Notes under the pieces: generated by a model
The model's database searches: none
What the model saw: only the letters and a program-made list of their open reading frames with translations
Told to the model about the DNA's origin: nothing
Made by a program: the position numbers and the translations under genes
Shown: positions 45,330 to 57,205 of the stretch, in pieces
Position numbering within the stretch: position 1 is the first letter of the stretch
How the letters are laid out: each line of letters begins with the position of its first letter
DNA from: Ceratopteris richardii
Taxonomy: Eukaryota > Streptophyta > Polypodiopsida > Polypodiales > Pteridaceae
DNA length: 64,000 bases
NCBI GenBank assembly: GCA_020310875.1
Contig: CM035406.1
Location: 87,109,664-87,173,663 of the forward strand
Direction of reading: 5' to 3'

Positions 45330-45595
45330 GAGTAAACGTAGGTGTAAACGTAGGTTCTGGTTCTGGATCTGGAACAGGAACCGGAACCGGAGATGGAGAT
45401 GGAACTTAGGTGCAAACATAGGTTCTGGTTCTGGAACAGGAACAAGAACCAGAGATGGAGATGGAGACGGAATCGGAATCGGAATCGAAATCGCGTGGTT
45501 CTGGATCTGGAACCAGAACCGGAACCGGAGATAGAGACAGAATTGGAATCGGAATTGGAATCGGAATCGGAATCGCGAACAGAGAACCCTCTATA
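45330..45595. repeat. hexamer repeat GGAACC/GGAATC in K leader
   Basis: Runs of GGTTCTGGATCTGGAAC, GGAACCGGAACC, GGAGATGGAGAT and GGAATCGGAATC, with a larger internal duplication starting at TAGGTGTAAACGTAGG and TAGGTGCAAACATAGG. Apparent Arg/Asn and Ser/Asp reading frames here follow from the hexamer. Confidence 0.85.
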
Positions 45596-45609
45596 TTGAC
45601 GCGTGCAGA

Positions 45610-45621
45610 GCTCTGATGCCA
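45610..45621 (-). other. primer-binding site of gypsy K
   Basis: Minus strand TGGCATCAGAGC, one mismatch from the initiator tRNA-Met complement, one base from the LTR. Confidence 0.8.
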
Positions 45622-45622
45622 C

Positions 45623-46062
45623 TGTTGTCAGGATCTTGCTCACGCGCATACAGAGATTACGAATGCAGAAAACACATAGAAAAATAGAGACAAGAAGAGA
45701 CGAGACTGAACGCAGTATTGGGTGCAATCTCCCCCCATGCACTCTGTTCCGACAGTCCACAGAGTGCATGTATTTATAGGACTTTTGATTACGTCGAAAA
45801 TAGTGGTTACATGAGGGCAGCTTCAAAAAGCAGGCGTGAAACTAAAAGTTGGTAACTTTTACAGAAAGCCATTGCTTTGAATAACAGAAACTGCGGTCTA
45901 CAACGACCCTTATTCTAACCATTACTTTTCTAACAATAGAACCTTCTACGTAGGTTTATTTACAAGCTAAATAATAATTATTCAGATTATTGATATCCGC
46001 CCTTTCACGCCTTGCACGCTCCTCACGAACCTTCAGCTGCTATATCAGAAACATCAGAAACA
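45623..46062 (-). repeat. 5' LTR of gypsy K
   Basis: Inner end ...GATCCTGACAACA on the minus strand next to the PBS; outer end placed at TGTTTCTGATG by rule only. A TATA box CCTATAAATA (45771-45780) and, directly downstream, a perfect 10-bp stem with 13-base loop (ATGCACTCTG / CAGAGTGCAT, 45737-45769) mark the transcription start region. Confidence 0.65.
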
Positions 46063-46179
46063 TGTTAATACATTAATAATATAACACTTTAACAATGCAT
46101 TGTTCAATAATATACAACATGCCTCTCAGTTGACAAGCAACTGACCTCAGTTGATAAAAGAATTTAACACTCTAACAAT

Positions 46180-46512
46180 TACAATGCATTGTTCAACATA
46201 TTCCATGTTACTGTTACAATCCAACAATGCATTGGCCAACATATTCCATGTTACAATCCAACAATGCATTGGCCAACATATTCCATGTTACAATCCAACA
46301 ATGCATTGGCCAACATATTCCATGTTACAATCCAACAATGCATTGGCCAGCATATTCCATGTTACCATCCAACAATGCATTGGCTAACATATTCCATGTT
46401 ACAATACAACAATGCATTGGCCAACATATTCCATGTTACAATCCAACAATGCATTGGCCAACATATTCCATGTTACCATCCAACAATGCATTGGCCAACA
46501 TATTCCATAAGT
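46180..46512. repeat. 37-bp minisatellite, eight units
   Basis: Units start at 46217, 46254, 46291, 46328, 46365, 46402, 46439 and 46476, exactly 37 bp apart, with at most a few differences each. A degenerate unit precedes them. Each unit contains the palindrome CAATGCATTG overlapping TTGGCCAA. The array ends where copia sequence starts. Open frames across it are periodic artefacts. Confidence 0.95.
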
Positions 46513-46521
46513 TATAACAAT

Positions 46522-47480
46522 GCAATTCAAATACAGTGCTATTATGGAGAATGGTAGTTGGTGTTTATGTGATTTCCCTCTAGGCAAAAAGGCCATTGGA
46601 ACTAATTGGGTACACAAGCTAAAAGTTAAACATGATAGAACAATAGATAGGTATAAGGCTAGGCTTGTTGCCAAACTTGATGCTCAAGAGAGGCATTGAT
46701 TTTGATTAGACCTTTGATCCCACATGGCGAATGACTAGAGTTCAAAGCATTTGTGGAATTGCATCTTATCATGGTTGGCATGTACATTATTTGGAAATTT
46801 TGAATGGGGATCTACATGAAGATGTATTTTAAGCCTCATGGTTCTTTGTAGAAAGGGCATGAAAACAAAGTGTGCATGTTGACAAAGGCATTATATGGTT
46901 TTGAGAATAGTCCAACTAATAACACCTTATATGTTAAGCATGTAGATGATGTACTTCTAATCATTGTTCTATGTGTTGATGATATGCTACTCACTTGTGC
47001 TAATGAGAAGCATATTTCTGAATTTAAGGCTGATTTTCATGCCCCTTTTGAGAAGTTGTATTTGGGGCATTTGCACCATTATTTAGGCATTTAATTTATA
47101 CAAGTTGATGGAGGAATAACTTTGTGTCAATAAAATAAATTGACACATTCGTGCAAAATTTTGGCCTTGAAGATTGCAAACCTGTTGTCACTCCCATGGA
47201 AATAGGGCTACAATTGAGTTTACATGATGAAGAAGTTGCATTTGATGTTGTTGTCTATTAGTAGGCTATTGGATGGTTGATTTACTTATGTACAACTTAG
47301 CATGATATTCAATTTGTTGTCTCTTAGATGAGCATGTTTATGCATTGCCCAAGTGTGAAGAATTGGTAGGTGGTTAAGGATCTTTTGCTTCTTGAGTTGG
47401 AGCCCACTAGTTTGATTGTGTCCACCAATGGTTTTTGGAAGAGGCCGTAGATTTTGATAGCCAGGACCTAGCACTTTCAG
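46522..47480 (+). pseudogene. Copia-1-type RT remnant, chimera copy 1
   Basis: Plus strand, from QFKYSAIMENG of the RT N-terminus through AIGTNWVHKLK-like, RYKARLVAK, DLHEDVF and LTKALYG joined directly to FENSPTNNTLY, skipping about 19 residues that intact E has between them; then VVLCVDDMLLTCANEKHI (YVDD altered to CVDD) and the thumb. Ends in RNase H remnants with many stops. Copy 2 (58380 onward) shares the same deletion. Confidence 0.8.
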
Positions 47481-47494
47481 AAGTCAACCAATCC

Positions 47495-48720
47495 AATGTT
47501 AGTTTTTTTTGCAGCATGGACATTGTCAATTTGAATGTAAGAAAGCCAAGGAATATGACCAAAGAAAAAAGGAATCTAAACTAAAAGCTCCCATGGCAAA
47601 TGTTATAACACTAGAATACCTAGAACCTTCAGTTGTTGTCATCATGAGGTCACGTCGAGAGTACCAGACTGTACAACAACCCGAGCACTCACGAGTAAAA
47701 CAGAAGAAACATTTGGTGAAAGCAGTTCAATGGGCCAAGGAGTACCACCGTATTACATCGACCCAAAACCCATCACTAGGGTTAGAAATGGTAAGGGATG
47801 GATAGGTAAAATAACAAGTAAAAGAATTCTACAAAGAGTGCAAACTCACGAGGATAGAGATGTAGTATAGGAAAGTGAAATCTCTGTACACGTACCCCAA
47901 ACAATAGCAAACAAATCTGCAATTTTGGAATTTCAAAAAAAAAGTTCAAGTTTCCAGGGCCCGAGCACCGAAAAGTCAAACCGAACTCCAGAAGAACAAC
48001 AAAACCAAAGTGGTCAAGAACAGGTAGTGTTAGTGGAAGGCAATTCCTAGCACTTGTTAAGCAAATCAAAGATTCAATTATCAGTAGGCGCTTTGTTAGA
48101 ATCAGTTCTGGACTTTCAAGAAAAGTTACTGACTCATTGGCAAAAGGAACATTCTTTGAAACAACTCTAGGAAGCAATTGTTGGCATGGTTAAGGAAGTA
48201 TCGAACAAGGTGGTGGATTATACAATGCCAATTATTACAATATAATATAAAAATAAAGCCATTCCAAAAGTACTGATTGATGACATATCCAGTATCAATA
48301 TTTCCTCTACTACTACTTGCAGACAAATGGGCTGGATTGGCATTGAACCAACTCCATTTTTAGTTCAAATGGTGGATCAATCTATAGTGTAGCTTGTGTG
48401 ACTCATCAAGGATATTCCGATTGTAATTTCCTAGGTTGGTTTTCCTATTATCTTTGTAGTGCTGGAACTTAAATGTAAGAACGTTGATTATAATCTACTC
48501 TTGGGAAGACCATGGTTGCAGAATGATAAAGTGATGCAGAATTGGGCCACCAAGATCATCACCTTCCACAAAGGACATGCTAAATGTTTGGTACAGTTGG
48601 AAGATGAACAATTCAATCTTCCAAAAATAAACCCATAATTGTAGAGCCACCTCACATGCTCAAAGGACTCAAAAAGGATGAGGAGAAATAATTTTTAAAA
48701 CCTAATTGAGACTTACTTTC
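47495..48720 (+). pseudogene. Ty3/gypsy knuckle-protease region, chimera copy 1
   Basis: Begins with a zinc-knuckle relic and KAKEYDQRKKESKLKAPMA, VITLEYLEPSVVVIMRSR, then EVSNKVVDYTMPIITI, a retropepsin-like site VLIDDISSINISSTTTCRQM and GRPWLQNDK, LGRPWL being the conserved gypsy protease signature. It resembles the Tat/Athila type by pattern. Heavily mutated; collinear with 59355-60579. Confidence 0.75.
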
Positions 48721-48899
48721 ATTCAGGGTGGTAGATGTCAAACTTGTGATGAGTTTAGTCTGTGACGGTATGGCAAGGTCTATTTGCACAGAGTTGTTAG
48801 ACCCAAAAGTGGACAAAGATACAAACCCTATGGTCAAAGATCTGATGGAGCTAGGAAAAATACGTGTCAAAGAAGATATTCTTGAAGTAGTTAATTTGG

Positions 48900-50033
48900 C
48901 ACACTAGAAGAACCAGAAACGATGAGAATTTGTGCAGAGCTCGCTCCAAAATTTCGAATTTCTCTAATTGCCTTGCTAAAAGAGTATAAATATGCATTCG
49001 TCTTGACTTATGTGGATATGAAAGTTTTGGATCCAAGACTTTATCATCACAAAATTCTACTTAAGCCAGATGCAACTCCGATGATGCAACAAAGATACTC
49101 GATGAACCCAAATTTTGCAGAATAGGTGAAGCATGAATTGGACCACCTAATCAAGGTGGCTATATTGTTCCTACTAAGAGTCGGGAGCGGGTATCCCCAA
49201 TCGTGATTGTACTGAAGAAAAATAAGCAATTGTAGATTTGTGTGGATTACCAAAAGTTGAATGCAGCCACTATCTCAGATCCTTTTATACTGCCCTTTCT
49301 AGATAGTATGTTGGATGAAGTTGCAGGTCAGGAGATGTACTCTTTTCTAGATGGATTTAGCGGGTATAATTAGGTTCGCATGGTGGAGGAAATATTTGGC
49401 CCATTTCTAACTTCCTTCATGCACATATTCTTAGACATTTTTTCTATTTTTAGAAAAATGGCAGCTCATTTGGAGCATGTGCGATCCTGTTTTGATGCTT
49501 TATGCAAGGGAAAACTCTACCTGAATCCGCACAAATCAACGTTCACAATCAAGTGTGGCAAATTGCTTGGCCATATCATTTCGTGGGATGGTATTGTAGT
49601 AGATTCGAACAAAGCAAAGGTCATTCTGGAGACTCCAACACCATGAAATCCAAAAGAAGTTTTGTGATTCTTAGGCCAAGTACAGTGGCATGGGCATCAT
49701 TTACAAGGATTGGCTCATATTGCAATACCTCTTAATAGATTAGCAAATGTCAGACATGCCAAATTTCAATGGATAGAGGAGGCTCAAACTGCTTTTGAAA
49801 GGCTACAAAAAATGCTTGCCACAATGCTAGTATTGAAAGCTTCGGATTAGAAGGAATCGTTCCATGTATTCATGGATGCTTCCGATAAACAATTGGAAGT
49901 GTACTTATGCAAAAAGGACATAATTGGTTCTGCCGTGTTTACTATGCCAGTAGAAGATTGACCTCTACGGAGCAGAATTACTCTACCACAGAACAAGAAT
50001 GCATCTGCTTAATCTATTCAATTAAGAAATTAA
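48900..50033 (+). pseudogene. Ty3/gypsy RT-RNase H remnant, chimera copy 1
   Basis: RT begins near PEPETMRICAELAPKFR, continues PRLYHHKILLKPDATPMMQQ, then palm FMHIFLDIFSIF in place of YLDDFSVF (both Asp of YxDD lost or displaced), CGKLLGHIISWDGI, and RNase H with YYASRRLTSTEQNYSTTEQE. It ends abruptly after SIKKL, where copia RT sequence follows. Multiple stops. Confidence 0.75.
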
Positions 50034-50540
50034 GCCAACCACATTTAAAGAAGCTAAAGAGAAACAAGAATGGAATGAAGCCATGGAAGTGGAGATAAAA
50101 GCATTTAGAGAAAGTTAGACTTTGGAACTTGCACCAAAAATACCAAACATGGAGGTAATTGATTTAAGATCAGTACATACAATCAAGAGAACTTATGATG
50201 AAAGTATTAGAACCTATAAGGAAATACTTGTTGCCAAGAGCTACTCCCAAACTTATGGAGTAGATTATTATGAGACATACTCACCTTTGGCAAAAATGCC
50301 AACTATAAGAGTATTGCTAAGTATAGGGGAGAATCTACTAGATGGATGTAAAGAATTATTTTGTAATGGATGGATAAAAAAGAGGTTTATATGGATAAAC
50401 TAGCAGGCTTCAAAGTGACATGCTTCCTTGATCATGTATGCATGTTAAAGAAAGCAGTATATGGATTGAAGCAAGCACAAGAACTTGGAAATGATATGGT
50501 GGTATGGGATGATGTACTTAAAGATGATGACTAATTAAGT
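50034..50540 (+). pseudogene. copia RT N-terminal fragment
   Basis: PTTFKEAKEKQEWNEAMEVE, then VIDLRSVHTIKRTYDESIR (usual W-V-Y-K replaced), TYKEILVAKSYSQTYGVDYY, ETYSPLAKMPTIRVLL, and a damaged DVKNAFL box. It is the classical fingers region of copia RT, plus strand, with stops after 50100 and 50400. The family differs from Copia-1. Confidence 0.75.
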
Positions 50541-51296
50541 TGAAGTTCAAGTCTTTGAGTATATTCAAAGTTGGATAAGGAATGAAATTCATTTAGGATT
50601 TGCTTTGCTATAGTTGAAGTTGCATTGACTAGGGTGAGTGAACATTTCTTTTTTATATGCTACCTAGATTGGACAAAGTAGTCCTCTAGTCGCCTAATAG
50701 GTCAATGGATTTTAGTTAGAAGTGAACCATAATAACAACATCTAAGTTAGATGTTATAACCAATCTCAAACTTCATGTCTCGAAACCAAATTCAAGTGAA
50801 TTTTAGAATAAGTTCTCAAAGTTTTAGAATATCCATCCATTTTGTTAGATCCATGCACATGTGATGCATAGAGATGCATCACAAATAGCAACTAGGCTAC
50901 GATATTTATAAATCCACCTAACTCACATGATGTGCTATGGATGCTCACATTGCACATAATGAAACAATGTATTGGGTAGGTATATTTAATTCCATTCTTT
51001 CCATACTTTGTACTAGATTCAACTTGTCGTGAAAAGATGGATTATTCTTAGAATTATTTAGGTAGGGATCAAATCATAAATGGATTCCCTCTTTTAAGAT
51101 CTAGTATGGGATATGATCCCCTTTTGTTTTAAGAGGCCGATTAGAGAGTTGACAACCATGCTCTAAAATATGGACCATGGGCTCATGCGAAAAATTATTT
51201 TATAGTTGTATCTTGAAGCATATTTTCCACGATGAAAATGATCTTCAAGGAGAACGGATGTTATTAAGTGGCTTGGCAAGGTTTTAAGCTAATGTT
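50541..51296. other. spacer with no supported feature
   Basis: AT-rich; I see no domain, LTR boundary or tandem repeat before the LTR of D. Confidence 0.5.
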
Positions 51297-51515
51297 TGTT
51301 GGAGTTTAAGGTCTGCAAAGCATATGAAGAGCTTCACAAGGAAGCTAAGAGCACAACACAAAACATAATGCATTACCATGTGAATGTACAAATATAAGTG
51401 ACCTATGAGGGTTATATGCATATATAAAAGCTGGGGGAATGAAACCTCCTAAAGAGGGGAAAAAGTGCCCATATGGTCCTATGTGTGTTCACACACATTA
51501 CGAAATATATCAACA
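51297..51515 (-). repeat. 3' LTR of Copia-1 remnant D
   Basis: 219 bp, TGTTGATATATTTCG to CCTTAAACTCCAACA on the minus strand, followed inward by the polypurine tract complement AATCCCCCTTAAG. It is more diverged than A, B or E. Confidence 0.85.
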
Positions 51516-51997
51516 AATCCCCCTTAAGAGTGATGCATTGAACAAGGTGCTCGCACTTATGTATAAAGAAGTGCCAAACTATGTGGAATGAGATCAATCC
51601 ACAAATGGAAGTATGCCCAAAACTTTGTGAAAAGATTCAAACTTCTTTCTAGGGTCAACCTTTGTGAAAAGGTATGCAACATTATGCTGTGTGGGTACAT
51701 AAGCCAAATTGATCTCTTCAACAAAAAACCTATCCCTGACATAATGCCAATGCACCTCAATGTGCTTTGTGCGAGCATGGAATACATGGTTCCTCACAAC
51801 TTCTAATGCACTTTAATTGCCAATGAAGATGGTGGTGATAGAAGACTGACCAACACCCAAATCAGCGAAAAGGTTTCTCAGCCACACAGACTCAATGGTC
51901 ATTGTGAAAGCTTCCCTATACTGAGTCTCACAACTAGAAGTGGCCACAATAGCTTGCTTCATGCCCAACCAAGATATGCACGAGCTACCACACATGA
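51516..51997 (-). pseudogene. copia RNase H C-terminus of D
   Basis: GSSCISWLGMKQAIVATSSC, FHARTKHIEVHWHYVRDRF and AYLFTKVDPRKKFESFHK, the RNase H tail of Copia-1. It keeps 14 bases near the end that E has lost. It stops at ...ATGAAGC, where plus-strand Copia-1 sequence (F) begins. Confidence 0.82.
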
Positions 51998-52001
51998 AGC
52001 A

Positions 52002-52061
52002 TTCACCTCCAAAAATCTAAAATGTTATCCTCTCTACCCAAAATTGAGGCACCTTGTAAAC
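52002..52061 (+). pseudogene. Copia-1 remnant F, left of the E insertion
   Basis: Plus-strand HLQKSKMLSSLPKIEAPCKH from the integrase finger region. The reading continues at 57206 after element E: the shared TAAAC belongs to KH. Confidence 0.85.
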
Positions 52062-52293
52062 TATTGGAGATAGACGTCTGCGAAAGCACGCGAACAGCAC
52101 AAGGAAGAAGAAGAAGCTTGGAGCACAAACACACAATATTGAATGTATTACTAGAGAATGTACAAAGATAAGTAGCCCATTAGGGCAATAGGCGTATGTA
52201 CAAGCCGGGGGAAAAAAACCTCCTAAAGAGGTAAAAAAGTGCCCCGGCGGTCCTAGAGTGTTCACACACATCACTACCTAAAATATATCAACA
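52062..52293 (-). repeat. 3' LTR of E
   Basis: 232 bp; the terminal CA (minus strand) is mutated to TA. Against the 5' LTR I count four substitutions and one 1-base insertion. The polypurine tract AGGGGGGATT is at 52294-52303. Confidence 0.94.
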
Positions 52294-52410
52294 AATCCCC
52301 CCTGGGAGTGATGCGGTGAACAAGGAGCTAGCACTCATGTATAAGGAAGTGCCAAGCTATGTGGAAATCACTCCACAAAAGGAAGTAAGCCCAAAGCTTT
52401 GTGGAAAGCT

Positions 52411-55400
52411 TCAAACTTCCTTCGTGAAAAGGTCTGCAATGTTCTCCTGCGTCGGCACATATGCCAAGCTGATCTCCCCAGCAGAGAACCTCTCCCTGAC
52501 ATAGTGATAATGCACCTCAATGTGCTTAGTGCGAGCATGGAACACAGGGTTCCTCGCAACTGCCAATGCACTCTGACTGTCAGTGAAGATGGTGGTGGCA
52601 GAAGACTGGCCAACACCTAAATCAGCCATAAGGCGTCTGAGCCACACAAACTCAACAGTCGCTGTGAAAGCTGCCCTATACTCAGCCTCACAACTGGAAG
52701 TGGCCATAGTAGGCTGCTTCTTGCTCAACCAAGATATACATGAGCTACCAAGCATGAAGCGAAAACCACTGGTGGACACACGAGTGTCATAGCAACCAGC
52801 CCAATCTGAGTCAGAAAAAGCATGCAAATCTGGCGGTAGTGATCCCCCCTTGGGATAAAACAACCCAAGTAGCCGAGTACCACTCAAGTAGCGAAAGATG
52901 CGCTTAACCGCTTTCCAATGCGGTACTCCTGGGCAATGCATAAACCTGCTCATCTGTGAGACAGCAAACTGAATATCTAGCTGAGTAATGCATAAGTAAA
53001 TCAAGCATCCAACAGCCTGCTGATAGAGAACAGCATCAAATGCATCTCCAGCATCATGAAGACTCAATCGTAAACGTGTCTCCATAGGAGTGGCAATAGG
53101 CTTACAGTCTTCAAGGCCAAAACGCTGCAATAATGTGTCAATATATTTCATTTGACACAAAGCCATTCCACCATCAACGTGCATAAATTGAATGCCCAAA
53201 TAGTGATGCAAATGCCCCAAATCAGACATCTCAAATGAGGCATGCAAATTAGCCTTAAAATCAGCAATATGTGTCTCAATAGGACCAGTGAGCAGCATGT
53301 CATCAACATAGACAACAATGATAAGAAGCACATCATTAGCACGTTTAACATATAAGGTGCTTTCAGTTGGACTGTTCTCAAAACCATGTGCAATCAGATA
53401 GGCATGTATCTTCTCATACCAAGCACGTGGTGCTTGCTTTAAACCATATAATGCCTTCTTTAACCTGCAAACCTGGTTTTCATGCCCTTTCTGCACAAAG
53501 CCACGGGGCTGAAAAACATACACTTCTTCATGCAAGTCACCATTCAGAAATGCTATTTTAATGTCCAACTGATGTACATTCCAACCATGATGGGCTGCAA
53601 GTGCACAAATGCTCCGAACAGTAGTCATACGGCATGTAGGTGCAAAGGTCTCATCAGAATCAATGCCTCTTTCCTGTGCATAACCCTTTGCAACAAGCGT
53701 AGCCTTATACCTGTCAACTGTACCATCAGGTTTACGCTTCAGCTTGTATACCCACTTAGTGCCAATGGCCTTCTTGCCAGGAGGCAAGTCACATAAAGAC
53801 CATGTACCATTCTTCATTATAGCATCATATTCAGATTGCATAGCAGCCATCCAATTTTCTGAATTTTGTGCTTCATCAAAAGAAACGGGCTCATTCTCAT
53901 CACAGAGACTAGATGCAGCCATAGCATAGCAATCTGATGCTAAGGAGGCACTATGAGAGCCTGAACGAGTACGATATGACAAAGGTGCATCTAATTTGCT
54001 GTCACGCAAAGTCTGCACCAGCCATTTTGGCATAGTTTTTGCCTGCTCAATATCAGCTCTCTCATCAACAAGTGCATCATGTAAATCTGCATCAGAAATG
54101 GAATGATCTGCATCATCATATGAAACCTGCAAAGGCTGAGAAGTTGCCTCATTAGGACTAGCACTAGCCTGTCCACCTGTAAAAAGAGGCATCAAAGTAT
54201 CATACAAGTCTTTGGAGCTAACAGATGTCTCCTTAGTACATGAAAGCAATGGCTGAATAGCATCTTCCACAAAGACAACATCACGGCTAACCAGAATGCA
54301 TTTAGTCTGTGGATGATACAGACGATAGCCTTTACTTTCAGAACTGTACCCAACAAAAATACATTTTACTGCCTTATCATCCAATTTTCTGCGATGTTGT
54401 TCAGGCACTAATGCATATGCCAAACAACCAAAAACACGCAGATGAGCAACAGATGGCTTGCGGTCATGCCAAGCCTCATATGGAGTGATAGACTGCAATG
54501 CTTTAGTGGGACACCTGTTCAGTACATATGCTACACACATGACAGCCTCAAGCCAGAAACTATGTGGTAAAGCCTGACTTTTGACCGTGCACCTCGCCAA
54601 CTCCATGAGTGACCTGTTCTTTCGTTCAGCAACTCCATTCTGTTGAGGTGTATACGGCACTGTACACTGGTGTTTTATCCCACGTTCAGCCAGAAATGCA
54701 TTAAAATTTGAAGAAATATATTCCCCCCCTCGATCAGAACGGAGGGTGCCCATTTTACATGCTCATAGATTTTCAGCCAAAACCAAAAACTGTTTGAAGC
54801 ACATGAACACTTCGGACTTTGCTTTGAGTGGATATACCCATGCATGCCTGGAAAAATCATCAATGAAAGTCACGAAGTAAAGGTAATTTCCAAAAGAGGG
54901 TGTCTGCATAGGACCACAGACATCACTATGTACAAGCTGCAATTTCTGCATAGCCCGAACTGAACCATCTTTTGGAAAGGAAGAACGCTGCATTTTGCCC
55001 AAAATACAGCCTTCACAAACATGTTTTCCAAGTGCCTCAAGTTTGGGCAAAGAGGACACCATTTCAGATTTCTACAGGCGTAACAAACTAGCAAAATTCA
55101 GATGACCAAAGCGTGCATGCCAAAGCTTTGCATCTGACATAGCCTGAGAATCATGAAGTGCACATGCCGAATCATTCACAGATCTTTCATAGTCTATGAG
55201 CTTATACAGCCCACGACATAAAATGCCAGAAGCAATAATCACATCGCCATTTGAGAGATCATGGACTGTACACCTGTCATCAACGAATTTCACAACCAAG
55301 CCAATCTTGGCTAATGCAGAAACTGATGACAGGTTCTTTTTTATCCCTGGCACAAATAAAGCATCTGACAAAGTGAAAGAACTACCATCAGTAGTAGTCA

Positions 55401-56619
55401 GAATGATCTTACCAACTCCCATAGCAGGATAAGAGGAGTTATTGGCGCATGTGACAGTATTCCCTGTAGGGGCAGGCTCGAGTGAAGAGAAGAAACTGCG
55501 CTGCGAGGTAATATGTTTGGTCGCCCCACTGTCAAAGTACCAAACATCTGAGTCTACTGCAGACATGCACTGATCATGAGAAGATGGGTCAAAACTGCAG
55601 ACAGTAGTAAACGCCCATTCTTCTTCCTGCACAAGATTTGCAGACTCTGTTTTTGGTGTAGAGGCCTCTGCAACAACCATTCCAGCCTCTTTCTTCTTTG
55701 CCTCTTTAGCAGCCAGTTTTGGACAGTTCTTTATAATATGATCATTTTCTTTACAGTACTTGCAGAACAATTTCTGGTTTTCTGATTTCTTCTCATCTTT
55801 ATCCTGGTTCTTCGATTGTGCAGCATTTGCAGATTTCTGCTTACTAGTAGAAGAGCTCCATTTTCCTTTGCCCTTCTGACTAGCCAGGAAAGCTTGATCT
55901 GCAACACGCATAATGGACCTGTTCTGCCTGGACTGATCTTCCTGCAACAGAACAGAGACTAATTCCTCAAATGACAAGGCATTCGGATTGCCTTTCATCA
56001 TCAACCGAAGAGTAGAGGCAAAACTCTGATATGAATCAGGAGGACCATTCAGAACGGTCTACACAAGTGAGCGATCTGGTATAACCTCATCAGCAGAAAT
56101 CAATTGTTCCTTCAGGTCTTTGATCTTTGTAAGAAAACTGTCCATAGAATCATCTTCATTCATGTGCTCACTCTCCAACTGTTTTCGGAGGTAAGTAACA
56201 CGAGCCTCATTCCTAGCCTGGTACAAAGTGGTAAGTGTATCCCAAGCATCCTTTGCTGTTATGCAAGAGCGAATGTGAGGAATAATGGCACGTTTGACAG
56301 ACAAAGCTATCAATGCATGTGCCTGGGCATCTCTGCCATCCCAACGAATCTGCTCTGCAGTAGGTGCAACAGAAATAGCAGCACGAACAGGAATCTGCGG
56401 AATATCATCTTCGACACCATCTTCATCAGCTCCAACACCTGTATTTGCAGTACTTGTCGTTATAGGTGTAACAGGATGTCTTTCAACACACTGCACAATG
56501 TTCCACAATCCTTTTGCAACCAGTACATGTCGCATCATATAAGCCCATAATGGGTAGTTGGTACCATCCAACTTATCCTCAACAGCCAACATACGGAATA
56601 CATCACTGCTTTTAGCCAT
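52411..56619 (-). pseudogene. Copia-1 gag-pol polyprotein of E, near-intact
   Basis: One frame of 1,402 codons from MAKSSDVFRMLAVEDKLDGT to DLFTKEV, interrupted by only three stops: TAG at 56059 (SLV*TVLNG, expected Gln), TAG at 55072 (RL*KSEM, expected Gln) and TGA at 54763 (NL*ACKM, expected Ser). Domains in order: Gag; knuckle CKYCKENDHIIKNC; protease YFDSGATKHIT; pre-integrase finger (H...CEGCILGK); integrase HSDVCGP, LRSDRGGEY, NGVAERKNRS, all three acidic residues present; RT with DIKIAFLNGD and VVYVDDMLL; RNase H with SDSDWAGCYD, SSCEAEYRA and HIEVHYHYVRER. A 14-base loss near the end shifts the last residues relative to D. Very recently functional. Confidence 0.94.
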
Positions 56620-56960
56620 GGCCGGTGACTAAAATACCTTGATGTAGAAAATTGACTGTATCACAAAAAGTTGAACAGAACTGCCCAGACGAGTTCTGCT
56701 AGACTTGTAGCAGACTTCGAGACGCTTAAACTGGCGAATAGAAATTGGTATATACCTTTGGCACAAAAGGACGAAATAGCCTACACAAGCACTCCGATAG
56801 TGCGTTCGGAAGCCGAAACGAGCTCAGATCACGATTTCGGCACCACAGAGCGAAGCCGTTTTGATCTCCAAAACACCCTGAGTATGCTCACCAAATTTCG
56901 TGCGAATTTGAGACTGCAAACGGAGGAGTGTCGACGGCACCCTAGAAGAAGCGACGACCT

Positions 56961-56972
56961 GCTCTGATACCA
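56961..56972 (-). other. primer-binding site of E
   Basis: TGGTATCAGAGC on the minus strand, two bases inside the 5' LTR. Confidence 0.94.
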
Positions 56973-56974
56973 AT

Positions 56975-57205
56975 TGTTGGAGATAGACGTCTGCGGAAGC
57001 ACGCGAACAGCACAAGGAAGAAGAAGAAGCTTGGAGCACAAACACACAATACTGAATGTATTACTAGAGAATGTACAAAGATAAGTAGCCCATTAGGGCA
57101 ATAGGCGTATGTACAAGCCGGGGGAAAAAAACCTCCTAAAGAGGGAAAAAAGTGCCCCGGCGGTCCTAGAGTGTTCACACACATCACTACCTAAATATAT
57201 CAACA
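56975..57205 (-). repeat. 5' LTR of E
   Basis: 231 bp with intact TG...CA ends. Both LTRs of E carry GTATGTAC where A and B have TATATA, so the source element already lacked that TATA-like motif. Confidence 0.94.

Larger units (their letters stand above)
52062..57205 (-). mobile_element. complete Copia-1 element E
   Basis: 5,144 bp with both LTRs, PBS, polypurine tract and a nearly intact gag-pol, flanked by perfect 5-bp target duplications TAAAC (52057-52061 and 57206-57210). It interrupts the integrase of F in the opposite orientation. This is the only complete LTR element in the window. Confidence 0.96.

Noticed and set aside
45393..45599. Plus-strand frame rich in Arg-Asn repeats
   Set aside because: It is the translation of a hexamer tandem repeat; other frames give equally repetitive peptides.
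46180..46512. Regular 37-bp spacing suggesting a CRISPR array
   Set aside because: Units are contiguous with no unique spacers, and the surroundings are plant retroelements. It is a minisatellite.
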